Source of the DNA: CALXXL01 sp034926605
GTDB taxonomy: Bacteria; Verrucomicrobiota; Lentisphaeria; Victivallales; Victivallaceae
Assembly: GCA_034926605.1 (NCBI GenBank)
Contig: JAYFQV010000001.1
Coordinates: 220,878-284,877 of the forward strand
Reading direction: 5' to 3'
Length of the DNA: 64,000 nucleotides
The position numbers were made by a program, and so were the translations under genes. Below, one piece after another: positions 41,893 through 50,918 of this stretch (position 1 is its first letter; every line of letters begins with the position of its first letter). Under the pieces are notes generated by a model. That model did no database searches, was not told the DNA's origin, and saw only the letters and a list, made by a program, of their open reading frames with translations.

Positions 41893-42972
41893 ATGTTCGA
41901 CGCCGCCAGCAAAAAATTTCTAAAGACCCTGCTCGAAACCTCCAGCCCCTCCGGCTATGAAGCCGAGGCCGCCAAGGTTTTTGCCGAATACACTTCGCAG
42001 TTTTCCGATCGAATCGAACAGGACGTGCTTGGCAACACCATCGCGATTCTCAACGAATCCGCTCCGGTGCGAGTGATGCTCGCCGGCCATTACGACGAAA
42101 TCGGATTCCAGATTTCCAGCATTTCAGATGAAGGGCTGCTCTATTTCCGCAAAAATGGCGGCATCGACAAGCTGAACATCCCCTCCAGCGAAGTCAACGT
42201 CATCACGGCCAAGGGCAAAATTCCCGGCGTGATCGGCAAAAAACCCATCCACCTGCTGAAACCGGCCGAGCGCGAGCAGGCGGTCAGTTTGGACGATATG
42301 TGGATCGACATCGGCGCCGAAAGCAAGGCCGAAGCTGAGAAGCTGGTCACCATCGGCGACCCGGTGGCGATGCGGGTAAATTTCCAGATGTTCGGCAAGA
42401 ACCGCATCATGTCCAAGGGGCTTGACGACAAGATCGGGGCGTTCGTGGTGGCCGAAACCATCAAGAAACTTTCCAAGCGCAAGCTGAACGTGGCCGTGTT
42501 CGGAGCTGGCACCGTACAGGAGGAACTGGGGCTGCGCGGAGCAGTCGGCTGCGCTTACCGGATCAACCCGGCCATCGGTTTTGCGATCGACGTCGGGTTC
42601 GCCTCCGACATCCCGGACGTTTCGAAGAAGCAGCTTGGAGATGTGTCGCTGGGCAAGGGCCCCGAAATCTCCCGCTGCGCCGACAACAACGAATATCTGG
42701 TGCAGCTCGTGCGCGAAGCGGCCGGAAAAAACAAGCTGCCCTATCAGCTTACCGCCTCTCATAACGCCTCCGGCGGCACCGACACCGCGGCGATGCAGCT
42801 GACCCGCGGCGGCGTGGCGACCTGCCTGCTCAGCATCCCCAACCGCTACATGCACTCGGCGGTGGAGATATGCGATCTGCGCGACGCCGAGGCCGCCGCT
42901 TCGATTCTGGCCGAAACCATCGCGTCTCTGACCGGCAACGAGGATTTCGTCCCTGCCCACCACTGCAAATAA
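41893..42972 (+). CDS. M42-family metallo-aminopeptidase
   Basis: 359 residues of the glutamyl-aminopeptidase/tetrahedral aminopeptidase family. AGHYDEIGFQI carries the first metal ligand, KGLDDKIGAFV the bridging Asp region, VFGAGTVQEELGLRGA the catalytic Glu-Glu, and IPNRYMHSAVEICDL the last His. Degrades short peptides in the cytoplasm. AGGAGA lies before the ATG; it seems to be monocistronic. Confidence 0.92.
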   Translation: MFDAASKKFLKTLLETSSPSGYEAEAAKVFAEYTSQFSDRIEQDVLGNTIAILNESAPVRVMLAGHYDEIGFQISSISDEGLLYFRKNGGIDKLNIPSSEVNVITAKGKIPGVIGKKPIHLLKPAEREQAVSLDDMWIDIGAESKAEAEKLVTIGDPVAMRVNFQMFGKNRIMSKGLDDKIGAFVVAETIKKLSKRKLNVAVFGAGTVQEELGLRGAVGCAYRINPAIGFAIDVGFASDIPDVSKKQLGDVSLGKGPEISRCADNNEYLVQLVREAAGKNKLPYQLTASHNASGGTDTAAMQLTRGGVATCLLSIPNRYMHSAVEICDLRDAEAAASILAETIASLTGNEDFVPAHHCK

Positions 42973-43051
42973 TCGATTGAAAAAGTTTAAAATAATCGGC
43001 TTTTTTGGGCAATTCGATTTGGCAAACCATTCTTGTGATGTTAGATTACGT

Positions 43052-43106
43052 TACAGGTATCTGTTTGCCTGTATCGGCTTATAACGGATTATGCGATATT
43101 TACAGG
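43052..43106 (+). repeat. Three TACAGG/CCTGTA elements upstream of the FHA gene
   Basis: TACAGG at 43052-43057 and 43101-43106 and its complement CCTGTA at 43068-43073. They lie in the 163-bp gap before the FHA gene and could be half-sites of a regulator. No clear promoter pair was found. Confidence 0.35.
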
Positions 43107-43135
43107 TATTTACATATAATGAAGGGTAGCGAAAA

Positions 43136-43657
43136 ATGGCTCAGACTCCGAAACTGGTGATGCTCTCCGAAAAACTGCGCGGCAAGAGCTTCGATTTGGA
43201 CAAGGATCTGCTCACGGTCGGACGGCGCGAACCGTGCGATATTGTGATTAAGGACCCCACTCTCAGCTCGCACCATTGCGATTTTATCCGCAACGGAGAT
43301 ACTTTCAAAATAAAAGACAACGACTCCACCAACGGCACGCGGGTGAACAACGTGCCGCTGAATCCGGGCGACGAGATTGAACTCAAGAATTTCGACGTGG
43401 TCCAACTCGGCGGAGTGGAAACTCTTTTCGAATGTCAGGATGCCGCCACCACCGCCGATGACACCCGCGGCAAGACCGGCATCGACCTGGAACACACCGA
43501 GGTCAATCTTTCAACCATGACTCTCGACAATTATTCGCCGTTCGCGCGCGAAGAAAAAATGCTTCGCGAACGCAGCAAGAAAATGATGTGGATCGGCCTG
43601 AGCGTGGTCGGTGCGGTGGTGCTGGTAATCATAATGATAGTGCTCTCAAAACTGTAG
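43136..43657 (+). CDS. FHA-domain protein with C-terminal membrane anchor
   Basis: 173 residues. An FHA domain (about 5-100) with the phosphothreonine-binding elements VGRREPCDI, LSSHHCDF and the DSTNGTRVN turn, a threonine-rich linker (TGIDLEHTEVNLSTMTLD) and a single C-terminal membrane helix (about 151-171). It is thus a tail-anchored reader of Thr phosphorylation. A Ser/Thr kinase is encoded 4 kb downstream. The linker threonines could themselves be kinase targets (inference). Confidence 0.88.
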   Translation: MAQTPKLVMLSEKLRGKSFDLDKDLLTVGRREPCDIVIKDPTLSSHHCDFIRNGDTFKIKDNDSTNGTRVNNVPLNPGDEIELKNFDVVQLGGVETLFECQDAATTADDTRGKTGIDLEHTEVNLSTMTLDNYSPFAREEKMLRERSKKMMWIGLSVVGAVVLVIIMIVLSKL

Positions 43658-43714
43658 CAGTCGCCACGGCGGCGGTTCCGGCGGAAGGGGCGTATGTTCG
43701 TTGACGCGAGGAGC

Positions 43715-43737
43715 GGCGTAACGCCTCTCTTTTTTTT
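43715..43737 (+). terminator. Weak terminator before ftsH
   Basis: Short GGCG/CGCC hairpin with a TAA loop followed by a T-rich run of about ten bases. Confidence 0.5.
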
Positions 43738-43753
43738 ACGAGGAGTAATTTGA

Positions 43754-45640
43754 ATGCAGAATGATAAGAAGCCGGCCGCCGGGCTGAAAAACGCGGCGAA
43801 AAAGTCGCTGCCCCCCGCGGGCATGGTGTGGCTGGCAATCCTGTTGGTTTTGGCTGGATTGTACTATTTCAGCTCTTTAGGAAAGAAGTCGGCCCAGTTC
43901 AACCAGTCGGAATTCCAGAAGTTGCTGGACTCCGGCAAGATTCAGTCCTGCCAGATTGCGTCGAAACCCAACGACGTGCTGGCGGTTTCCGGCACCTACG
44001 TTCCGGAAAGCGCAGTCGAAGGCGCGGCACCGGAAAACTACGAATGCCAGCTGCTCAATTCCGATTCGCTCAACCGGCAGATTCAGGAAAAAGTCAGGAA
44101 GGTGGAAATCATAGACACCGACTCCTGGCTCAGCTATATTCTGCCGGCACTGCCGATGATAATACTGATGGTGCTGCTGTGGATATTCTTTGCACGGCAG
44201 TTCAAGAATTCCGGGGCGGGGGCGATGCAGTTCGGCAAAAGCCGCGCCCGCATGATATCGCCGAACGAACTGCATGTGACCTTTGACGACGTCGCCGGAT
44301 GCGACGAGGCAAAAGAGGAAGTTCGTGAAATCGTGGACTTCCTTCGCGATCCGCTGAAGTTCAAGATGGTCGGCGGCAAGATTCCGCGCGGTTGCCTGCT
44401 CACCGGACCGCCGGGAACCGGCAAGACCCTGTTGGCCAAGGCAGTAGCCTGTGAAGCCGGCGTGCCGTTTTTTGCGATCAGCGGTTCCGACTTTGTGGAG
44501 ATGTTCGTCGGCGTCGGCGCCAGCCGGGTGCGCGATATGTTCGACCAGGCCAAAGCCAATGCTCCGTGCCTGATTTTCATCGACGAAATCGACGCGGTCG
44601 GCCGGTCCCGTTTCTCCGGCATGGGCGGCGGCCACGACGAGCGGGAGCAGACCCTTAATGCCATGCTGGTGGAGATGGACGGACTCGAGTCGCGTTCCGA
44701 CGTGATTGTGCTGGCGGCCACCAACCGGCCGGACGTGCTGGACCAGGCGCTGCTGCGCCCCGGCCGCTTCGACCGTCAGAGCGTACTTGATCTGCCGGAT
44801 GTTATCGGGAGACGCAAGATTTTGGACGTCCATATCAAAAATATCCGCACCGCTCAGGGAATCGACCTCGATCTGCTGGCCAAGCATACCACGGGGCTCA
44901 GCGGCGCCGACCTTGCCAACATGTGCAACGAGGCGGCGTTGCTTGCCGCCTCCAGCGGGCGCGAGGAAGTGACGCAGGCCGATCTCGAGGAGTCCTCCGA
45001 AAAGGTCCGCTGGGGCCGCGAGCGCAAGAGCCGCAGGATATCGGAACGCGAGCGGCGCATCACCGCCTATCACGAGGCCGGTCACGCGCTGGTCAATCTG
45101 TTCTGCGACCATGCGGTGCCGCTGCACAAGATAACCATCATTCCGCGCGGGCAGGCGCTCGGCGCCACTTTCATGCTGAATGATGAGGACGTCAATCTGT
45201 ACAGCAAAAACGAGCTTATGGACCAGATGGCGGTTTCGATGGGCGGCCGTGTCGCCGAGGAGCTGGTGTTCGGCGACGTCACCTCCGGCGCTTCCGCCGA
45301 CATCGAACATGCCAGCCACATGGCACGGCTGATGGTCTGCGTGTTCGGCATGAACGACCGCATCGGCACCATCAAATACGGTGATTTCCGCGAGCATGTG
45401 CGGATGCGGCTGGACGCCCCGGCGCCGGAAATACTGAGTCCGGAAACCGCCAGGGAGATCGATCTTGCCGTCAAGGAGTTCGTGAATACCGCCCACGAGC
45501 GCGCCATGAACATACTGAGCCGCGAACACGACCGGCTGGAAAAACTCGCCACCACGCTGCTTGAGCGCGAGACCCTGAGTTTCCGCGAAGTGGCGGAGCT
45601 GCTCAGCCTGAACGACGAGCAGAAGGACTCTGAAAAATGA
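43754..45640 (+). CDS. ftsH: ATP-dependent zinc metalloprotease FtsH
   Basis: 628 residues: two membrane helices (about 24-43 and 128-150) around a periplasmic domain, AAA+ module with GPPGTGKT near 218, Walker B LIFIDEIDAVG, second-region-of-homology TNRPDVLDQALLRPGRFDR, and the zinc site HEAGH near 440. It degrades membrane and some soluble proteins. ACGAGGAG precedes the ATG. It overlaps the DUF167 gene by 4 nt. The C-terminus stops after the protease domain, without a long tail. Confidence 0.96.
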   Translation: MQNDKKPAAGLKNAAKKSLPPAGMVWLAILLVLAGLYYFSSLGKKSAQFNQSEFQKLLDSGKIQSCQIASKPNDVLAVSGTYVPESAVEGAAPENYECQLLNSDSLNRQIQEKVRKVEIIDTDSWLSYILPALPMIILMVLLWIFFARQFKNSGAGAMQFGKSRARMISPNELHVTFDDVAGCDEAKEEVREIVDFLRDPLKFKMVGGKIPRGCLLTGPPGTGKTLLAKAVACEAGVPFFAISGSDFVEMFVGVGASRVRDMFDQAKANAPCLIFIDEIDAVGRSRFSGMGGGHDEREQTLNAMLVEMDGLESRSDVIVLAATNRPDVLDQALLRPGRFDRQSVLDLPDVIGRRKILDVHIKNIRTAQGIDLDLLAKHTTGLSGADLANMCNEAALLAASSGREEVTQADLEESSEKVRWGRERKSRRISERERRITAYHEAGHALVNLFCDHAVPLHKITIIPRGQALGATFMLNDEDVNLYSKNELMDQMAVSMGGRVAEELVFGDVTSGASADIEHASHMARLMVCVFGMNDRIGTIKYGDFREHVRMRLDAPAPEILSPETAREIDLAVKEFVNTAHERAMNILSREHDRLEKLATTLLERETLSFREVAELLSLNDEQKDSEK

Positions 45641-45945
45641 CCCGTTCGGAGCTGGAGAGCGCGGTTGAGGCCGACGCCTCCGGCTGCCGGGTCAGAGTGT
45701 TCGCGCAGCCTCGCGCGTCCCGCAACGCACTGTGCGGCATGCGTGAAAATGAATTGAAGGTGGCCCTGACCGCGCCGCCGGTAGACGGTGAAGCCAACAA
45801 GGCGCTGTGCGAGTTCTTCTCATCCCTCGCCGGCCTTCCCAAGCGCGCGGCGGAGGTGGTGAAGGGGGAGACTTCCCGCCACAAGGTCGTGGGGCTGACC
45901 GGCATTGACAAGGAACAACTTTTGAAGGTTATTTTGGAGAAATAG
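45637..45945 (+). CDS. DUF167 / YggU-family protein
   Basis: 102 residues with the family core RVFAQPRASRNAL, LTAPPVDGEANKALCEF and KGETSRHKVV. Function is unknown in the family. Coupled to ftsH by ATGA and 6 nt before the mutase gene. Confidence 0.88.
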   Translation: MTRSELESAVEADASGCRVRVFAQPRASRNALCGMRENELKVALTAPPVDGEANKALCEFFSSLAGLPKRAAEVVKGETSRHKVVGLTGIDKEQLLKVILEK

Positions 45946-45951
45946 GTAAAA

Positions 45952-47148
45952 ATGGCTAAAGCAATCATCTTTCTGCCCGACGGCATGGCCGATTTGCCGC
46001 TGGCCAGCTTGGACGGCAAAACCCCGCTCGAGGCGGTGGATACCCCGTCGATGGATTCCATCGCCCGGAACGGTGCAAACGGTACCTTCCTGACCCTTCC
46101 GGAAGGGCTGCCGACTTCCAGCGACGTGGCCAACATGTCGGTGCTCGGGTTTTACCCTGAAAAAAATTACCCCGGCCGCGGACCGATCGAAGCGGTGAGC
46201 CAGGGAATCGAACTGGGCCCGGACGATGTGGCCTGGCGCTGCAATCTGGTCCGGGTTTCACCGGAAGGCAAACTGCTGGACTACTCAGCCGGTCATATTG
46301 AAAACACCGTGTCCTCCCAAATAATGCGCTTGCTTCAGGAAAACTTCGGCAGCGACAAGGTGAGTTTCCACCCCGGAGTGAGTTATCGCAACCTTATGGT
46401 GCTGCACGGCAGGGAATTTTCAGACAAAGTTTCCTACGAGAAGCCCGATTCATCGCAGGGAGAAATGGTCGTTGACCTGCTGTGGAAACCGCTCGACGCT
46501 TCGCCCGAGGCAAGACATACCGCGGATTTTGTGGTCGATCTGTTCGAACGTACCGCCAAATTTCTGAAAACTTGCCCGGTCAAAAGCGAAGCCACCCATA
46601 TTTGGCCGTGGAGCCCCGGCTATCTGCCGAAAATGGCTTCGTTCCAAGAACGCTATGCCGGAAAAACCGGCGCTATCATCAGTGCCGTGGATGTGATTCA
46701 AGGCATCGGCAAGTGCGCCGGAATGGACATCTACAAGGTGGAAGGAGCCACCGGATTTATCGACACCAATTACGCCGGCAAAGTGGCGGCCGCCCTCAAG
46801 GCGCTAGAGACCCACGACCTGGTTTATCTGCACGTCGAAGCGATCGACGAATGCTCGCACCTTGGCGATCTTAGGCTGAAAATGCGCGCGATCCGCGACT
46901 TCGACCAGAAGATAGTCGCTCCGGTACTCGAGGCGATCGCCGGGCAGGACGTCAATATTGCGCTGCTGCCGGACCATCCGGTGCCGATCGAACTGCGCAA
47001 ACACACCACCACGCCGGTTCCGCTGGCGATAATGGGTAAAGCTTTCGAGCCGGACGCCATACAGGCGTTCAGTGAAAAGCTTGCGCCGCAAGGGTCGCTC
47101 GGTCATCTGGCCGGCGATCAACTGGTGCGTAAACTGCTAGGCCTGTAG
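45952..47148 (+). CDS. apgM: Cofactor-independent phosphoglycerate mutase, ApgM type
   Basis: 398 residues of the alkaline-phosphatase superfamily. The start IIFLPDGMADLPL carries the first metal Asp; TSSDVANMSVLGF has the catalytic Ser region; later HVEAIDECSH and LPDHPVPI complete the metal sites. ApgM interconverts 2- and 3-phosphoglycerate. A related subgroup has been proposed as an alternative homoserine kinase, which cannot be excluded. It directly abuts the CPBP protease gene. Confidence 0.85.
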   Translation: MAKAIIFLPDGMADLPLASLDGKTPLEAVDTPSMDSIARNGANGTFLTLPEGLPTSSDVANMSVLGFYPEKNYPGRGPIEAVSQGIELGPDDVAWRCNLVRVSPEGKLLDYSAGHIENTVSSQIMRLLQENFGSDKVSFHPGVSYRNLMVLHGREFSDKVSYEKPDSSQGEMVVDLLWKPLDASPEARHTADFVVDLFERTAKFLKTCPVKSEATHIWPWSPGYLPKMASFQERYAGKTGAIISAVDVIQGIGKCAGMDIYKVEGATGFIDTNYAGKVAAALKALETHDLVYLHVEAIDECSHLGDLRLKMRAIRDFDQKIVAPVLEAIAGQDVNIALLPDHPVPIELRKHTTTPVPLAIMGKAFEPDAIQAFSEKLAPQGSLGHLAGDQLVRKLLGL

Positions 47149-47796
47149 ATGCGTTTTGCCGAGGCCGCCGGACGCATCGCCGTCTTGCCGGGAATGCGCG
47201 GCATTTTGCCGTTCATGCCGTTCATGGTCCTGGCGGCGGTCAATTATTTCAGTCCGGCGGTCGCCTATGGCGCCGCCGCGATATGCTGTTTTTTTCTGAT
47301 TTCCCCGTTTGCGCCGGTAAAACCGGAATGGCCGGCATATTTTGCCTGGAACCGTGTGAACTGGCGGTGGCTGCCTTGGGTTGCGACCGGTTTGTTTCTG
47401 CTTTCCATCGGCCTGACCAAATTAATTTTTTCAGTGATAATAAGAAGCAATCCGGAGATGCAGCCACTGCTGCGCGAGTTAATCCAGTTGCGCGGCTGGC
47501 GGCTGACGCTGTTCTTTTTCATTGTAACCGTTCCCGTGCCGCTGATAGAAGAATGGGTATTCCGCCACTATCTGTTCGGCGGGCTGGTCAAATGGCTGGG
47601 GTGGATCGGGGCGGCGACCGCAACATCTTTGATCTTCGCCGCGATGCACCTTTATTGGCCGATCATGCCGGGGCTTTTTCTGTTGGGCATGGCCTGGCAG
47701 CTTATCTACCTGCGCTCGGGCAGCCTCGGATATGCGGTGCTGTTGCACAGCGGCAACAACGCAATCACCATGCTGATCGCGCTGCTTACTGCATGA
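47149..47796 (+). CDS. CPBP-family intramembrane metalloprotease
   Basis: 215 residues, about six hydrophobic segments, with the family's motif EEWVFRHYLF (EExxxR), FAAMHLYW (FxxxH) and LLHSGNNAI (HxxxN-like). Related to CAAX-prenyl and bacteriocin self-immunity proteases. ATG follows the mutase stop with no gap. Its last 11 bases overlap the convergent kinase gene. Confidence 0.85.
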   Translation: MRFAEAAGRIAVLPGMRGILPFMPFMVLAAVNYFSPAVAYGAAAICCFFLISPFAPVKPEWPAYFAWNRVNWRWLPWVATGLFLLSIGLTKLIFSVIIRSNPEMQPLLRELIQLRGWRLTLFFFIVTVPVPLIEEWVFRHYLFGGLVKWLGWIGAATATSLIFAAMHLYWPIMPGLFLLGMAWQLIYLRSGSLGYAVLLHSGNNAITMLIALLTA

Positions 47797-48835
47797 CCAG
47801 CGTTTTTTCGTCGGGATCCTCTATTACCACGGTACGTTCATCCTCGGCCACCGCGGCGGAGCCGATGGGGTCGCCGAACCGCCCGGGCATGGTTTCGCGC
47901 ATATAATTTGCCAGCGTTACGATGGTAGGGCCGTAACCGTCCTTGTAAATATAGTATTCGAGATCGCGAGCCAACTCGGAGGTATCCTGATAGCGCTCCT
48001 CCGGATTGGTTGCCAGCATGGCGCGCAGAATGTCAAGAAGTTCGGGATCCAGTCCCTGTGGCAGTCGCTCCCACTGAACGTTGTTGGAACGCACCTCCAT
48101 TAAAACTTCGATCATCTCGCCCTTCAACGTCCGCGTCAGCTGGCCGGATAAAAGATAGAACAGCACTATGCCCAAGCTGTAGATGTCGGCGGCGAAAGTC
48201 AGCTGAGCATTCTTTTCCGCCTGTTCCGGCGCCATAAACCCGACCTTGCCGGAAATGCCCTCCATCCCTTCGCGGTTCACCGCCTTGGCGATACCAAAGT
48301 CCATCAGTTTTGGTACGCCCTCGGTATTGATCATGATATTGTGGGTGCACACATCGCAATGGATTATGTTGAGCAGATTGCCCTCGGCGTCGCGGCGGCT
48401 GTGCGCGTAGGCAAGCCCGCGGGCCACCCGGGCGGCAATGAACACCGCCAGCGCCGGCGGGAGCGCAAGATTTGCGCGGACATGAAACTCCATGAAGTCG
48501 TGAAGAGAAATTCCGTCGACATACTCGAGAATGAAGTAATATCCCGCCTTGACGCGGTCAAGCTGGTATATCTGCACAATGTTCTCGTGAATCAGGTTGG
48601 CGACCAGCTTGGCTTCCTCAACAAAACGGGCGGCAAACTTCGGGTCGTTAGAATACTGGTCGACCATGGTCTTGATCGCCACCACCTTTTCGAATCCGCT
48701 GACACCCTTTATCTTTGCCAGATATACCGCGCCCATGCCGCCCTCGCCGAGCTTGCGGATAATGTCATATTCGATATGCCCCTGGACGACCCCTTCAAAG
48801 GCCTCCTGTTTCTTGCCTAAAAGACTGAATTTCAT
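47786..48835 (-). CDS. PknB-like Ser/Thr protein kinase with variant catalytic loop
   Basis: 349 residues, no membrane segment. Glycine loop GEGGMGAVY (30-38), Lys55 in VAIK, Glu in FVEEAK, catalytic loop HCDVCTHN (159-166) and DFG at 179-181, then APEQ. The Arg of HRD is Cys and the usual catalytic-loop Lys is also Cys, while the Asp and Asn are kept; this resembles the HRDVSPxN variants of some bacterial kinases, so activity is plausible. The C-terminus ends in TVV and TLV motifs that could be autophosphorylated and read by an FHA domain. It is coupled to the HD gene by ATGA. Confidence 0.9.
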   Translation of the reverse strand: MKFSLLGKKQEAFEGVVQGHIEYDIIRKLGEGGMGAVYLAKIKGVSGFEKVVAIKTMVDQYSNDPKFAARFVEEAKLVANLIHENIVQIYQLDRVKAGYYFILEYVDGISLHDFMEFHVRANLALPPALAVFIAARVARGLAYAHSRRDAEGNLLNIIHCDVCTHNIMINTEGVPKLMDFGIAKAVNREGMEGISGKVGFMAPEQAEKNAQLTFAADIYSLGIVLFYLLSGQLTRTLKGEMIEVLMEVRSNNVQWERLPQGLDPELLDILRAMLATNPEERYQDTSELARDLEYYIYKDGYGPTIVTLANYMRETMPGRFGDPIGSAAVAEDERTVVIEDPDEKTLVMQ

Positions 48836-49428
48836 GCTTGCCCCCCTCCGAAGCAGCGACGGTACGACTCCAGTTCGCGCAGGTGACGCAGTTTACCTGC
48901 ATTGCGCAACCGCCGGGCCGCGGGTGAAAAGAATTTTTGATTGGTCAGGAATTTGATTTCGAAATCGAGCCACTCAAGCTCGGTAAAGCCGCGCCCCAAC
49001 AAAAAGAGCTCCATACGCAACAGCGTGGAAAGTTCATAGAATTCGGCGCGGCCGAGATACTCCACATCAGCGTCGCAGATCACCATTTCCGCCACCGTAA
49101 ACGGACGGGACGGAATGATGGTGGCCATAATAAGCGTCTGAATATCCTCCAGTTCTACGGGAGATACGCCCATCGGCGGCAACGCCTCCGCGGCGATGGC
49201 GGCGGACGCGGCCTCGTGGCCGGCGGCGCCGTAAATGAACCCGAGATCGTGCAGCCAGGCGGCGGCGGTTATCAGTTCAATATCATGCTCGGGCAGTCCA
49301 CTTCGCCGCGCGAACAGCGGAGCATACGTGACAACATTGATCGTATGGCGCCAGGAGTGGTACAAATACTTATCCGGCACCTTATTCAGTGTCGAGCATG
49401 CGAATTTTTTGATATTCTCGAGGTTCAT
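48832..49428 (-). CDS. HD-domain phosphohydrolase-like protein
   Basis: 198 residues from ATG 49428. HSWRHTINV and AAAWLHDLGF supply the first His and the HD pair; VICDADVEYLG gives the last Asp. HD proteins cleave nucleotide phosphates or phosphodiesters; the substrate is unknown. There is no Shine-Dalgarno sequence. A TATATT (49439-49434) ends only 5 nt before the ATG, so the mRNA is probably leaderless. It is in an operon with the kinase. Confidence 0.8.
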   Translation of the reverse strand: MNLENIKKFACSTLNKVPDKYLYHSWRHTINVVTYAPLFARRSGLPEHDIELITAAAWLHDLGFIYGAAGHEAASAAIAAEALPPMGVSPVELEDIQTLIMATIIPSRPFTVAEMVICDADVEYLGRAEFYELSTLLRMELFLLGRGFTELEWLDFEIKFLTNQKFFSPAARRLRNAGKLRHLRELESYRRCFGGGQA

Positions 49429-49433
49429 ACTCA

Positions 49434-49439
49434 AATATA
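49434..49439 (-). promoter_or_regulatory. -10 element of the HD-kinase operon
   Basis: TATATT on the minus strand, 5 nt from the ATG at 49428. The -35 is poor (TGGCAC at 17 bp). Confidence 0.45.
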
Positions 49440-49490
49440 GACCGCATGAAGGAGCCGTGCCAGCACTCAATAGGTTTTTTTACAAAAAAT

Positions 49491-49518
49491 TTGCGGTTTT
49501 TTTCAGGCGCGCTATATT
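49491..49518 (+). promoter_or_regulatory. recX promoter TTGCGG-N16-TATATT
   Basis: TTGCGG at 49491-49496, TATATT at 49513-49518. With the usual 6-nt discriminator the transcript starts at 49525, the A of the recX ATG. Confidence 0.75.
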
Positions 49519-49524
49519 TACAGT

Positions 49525-49989
49525 ATGGACGAAACGGCAAAACTGAAGATCATGGACAAGGCGCTGAGGCTGTTGTCTCAGCGCGCCCACTCCGCGCAGG
49601 AACTGGCGACCAAGCTTTCCCGAGGGAAAGACGCTTCCGCCGAGCTGACAGTCTACGCGCTTTCCGAATGCCGCCGGTTGAACCTGCTGAATGATGCGGC
49701 TTTTGCGCGCGACCTTGCCGCAGAACTGGCTGCGCGAGGCTGCGGCGAGCTTCGAATAAGGCTGGAACTGAGAAAGCGCGGCGTGTCTCCGGATGATGCC
49801 TGCGGCGCACTGACGGCGGTGCGGGAAGACGAGCCGGCACGGGCGGAGGCAGCTGCCCGCTTCAAGTTGAAGTCGATCAGAGCAGACGATCCGCCTCGCA
49901 AGAAACAGGAAAAATTGTATCGCTTCCTGCTGTCGCGCGGATTCCCGCCGCCGACGGCGCTGGCCGCAATGCGCAAGGCGCTGGAATAG
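49525..49989 (+). CDS. recX: RecX-family regulator of RecA
   Basis: 154 residues of repeated three-helix units: KALRLLSQRAHSAQELATKL, then RLNLLNDAAFARDLAAELA and LRIRLELRKRGVSPDDA, the last being the hallmark of RecX. It limits RecA filament growth. recA is not in this window. No ribosome site precedes the ATG; the transcript looks leaderless. Confidence 0.85.
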   Translation: MDETAKLKIMDKALRLLSQRAHSAQELATKLSRGKDASAELTVYALSECRRLNLLNDAAFARDLAAELAARGCGELRIRLELRKRGVSPDDACGALTAVREDEPARAEAAARFKLKSIRADDPPRKKQEKLYRFLLSRGFPPPTALAAMRKALE

Positions 49990-50033
49990 CCGCCACCATT
50001 GTGCTATATTAATAAAAAAGGAGACCCGCAAAT

Positions 50034-50918
50034 ATGGATTCGAGTTTGCAGAAGGCGATGGTGCTGACCGAGGCGCTGCCGTATATTCAGAAATTCCGGC
50101 AGGCCGTAGTGGTGATCAAATTCGGCGGCAGCGCCATGGAGAACCCCCAGCTGGTGCACGACACCATGCGAGACGTGGTGCTTATGGAATGCATAGGGCT
50201 GCGCCCGGTGGTGGTGCACGGCGGCGGCAAGGCGATTTCGGCCGAACTCAAGAAACTGGATATCCCGGTGGAGTTCGTCAACGGCCTGCGAAAAACCTGC
50301 GCCCGCACCATCAAAGTGGTGGACGACGTTCTGCACAACCAGGTGAACCGCGGACTGGTCGAGATGGCGCGTGAATGCGGCGGAAACGCAATGGGCATTT
50401 CCGGCAAGCATGTGCTGACCGCCCGCAAAACCATGTCGGTCAACCCGGCTACCGAAGAAAAATTCGATGTCGGCTTCGTGGGCGAAATCGTCAACGTCGA
50501 CACCATGCCGATCATGCATGCGCTGTGGGAAGGTTATATCCCGGTGGTGACACCGCTGGGAACCGGTGAGGACGATCAGGTTTACAACATCAATGCCGAC
50601 GTAGCCGCCTGCCGGATCGCCGAAGCGCTTCATGCGCGCAAGCTGGTTTTTCTCTCCGACGTTCCCGGTGTGCTGCGCGACCCGTCAGACGAGGCCACCG
50701 TCATCTCCACCATTTCCACCGAAGACGTTCCCGGGCTTGTAAAGGAAAAAATCATTTCCGGCGGCATGCTGCCCAAGATACAGAGCTGCCTAGAGGCACT
50801 CAAGGCCGGTGTGAACAAGGTGCACCTGATCGACGGCCGGGTGCGTCATTCGCTGCTGCTGGAGCTGTTCACCGACAGCGGCGTCGGCACCCAGATCGTC
50901 AAACCGGACTCGCTATGA
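50034..50918 (+). CDS. argB: N-acetylglutamate kinase
   Basis: Second step of arginine synthesis. 294 residues with VIKFGGSAM (ATP site), VVVHGGGKAIS (substrate site) and NINADVAAC. AAGGAGA precedes the ATG. A TATATT at 50005-50010 with TGGAAT 17 bp upstream is a possible promoter inside the end of recX. No other arg genes are adjacent; the next genes are aroK and aroC. Confidence 0.95.
   Translation: MDSSLQKAMVLTEALPYIQKFRQAVVVIKFGGSAMENPQLVHDTMRDVVLMECIGLRPVVVHGGGKAISAELKKLDIPVEFVNGLRKTCARTIKVVDDVLHNQVNRGLVEMARECGGNAMGISGKHVLTARKTMSVNPATEEKFDVGFVGEIVNVDTMPIMHALWEGYIPVVTPLGTGEDDQVYNINADVAACRIAEALHARKLVFLSDVPGVLRDPSDEATVISTISTEDVPGLVKEKIISGGMLPKIQSCLEALKAGVNKVHLIDGRVRHSLLLELFTDSGVGTQIVKPDSL

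Noticed and set aside
43877..45529. A 550-codon minus-strand frame opposite ftsH
   Set aside because: The ftsH reading has every expected motif; the antisense frame has none.
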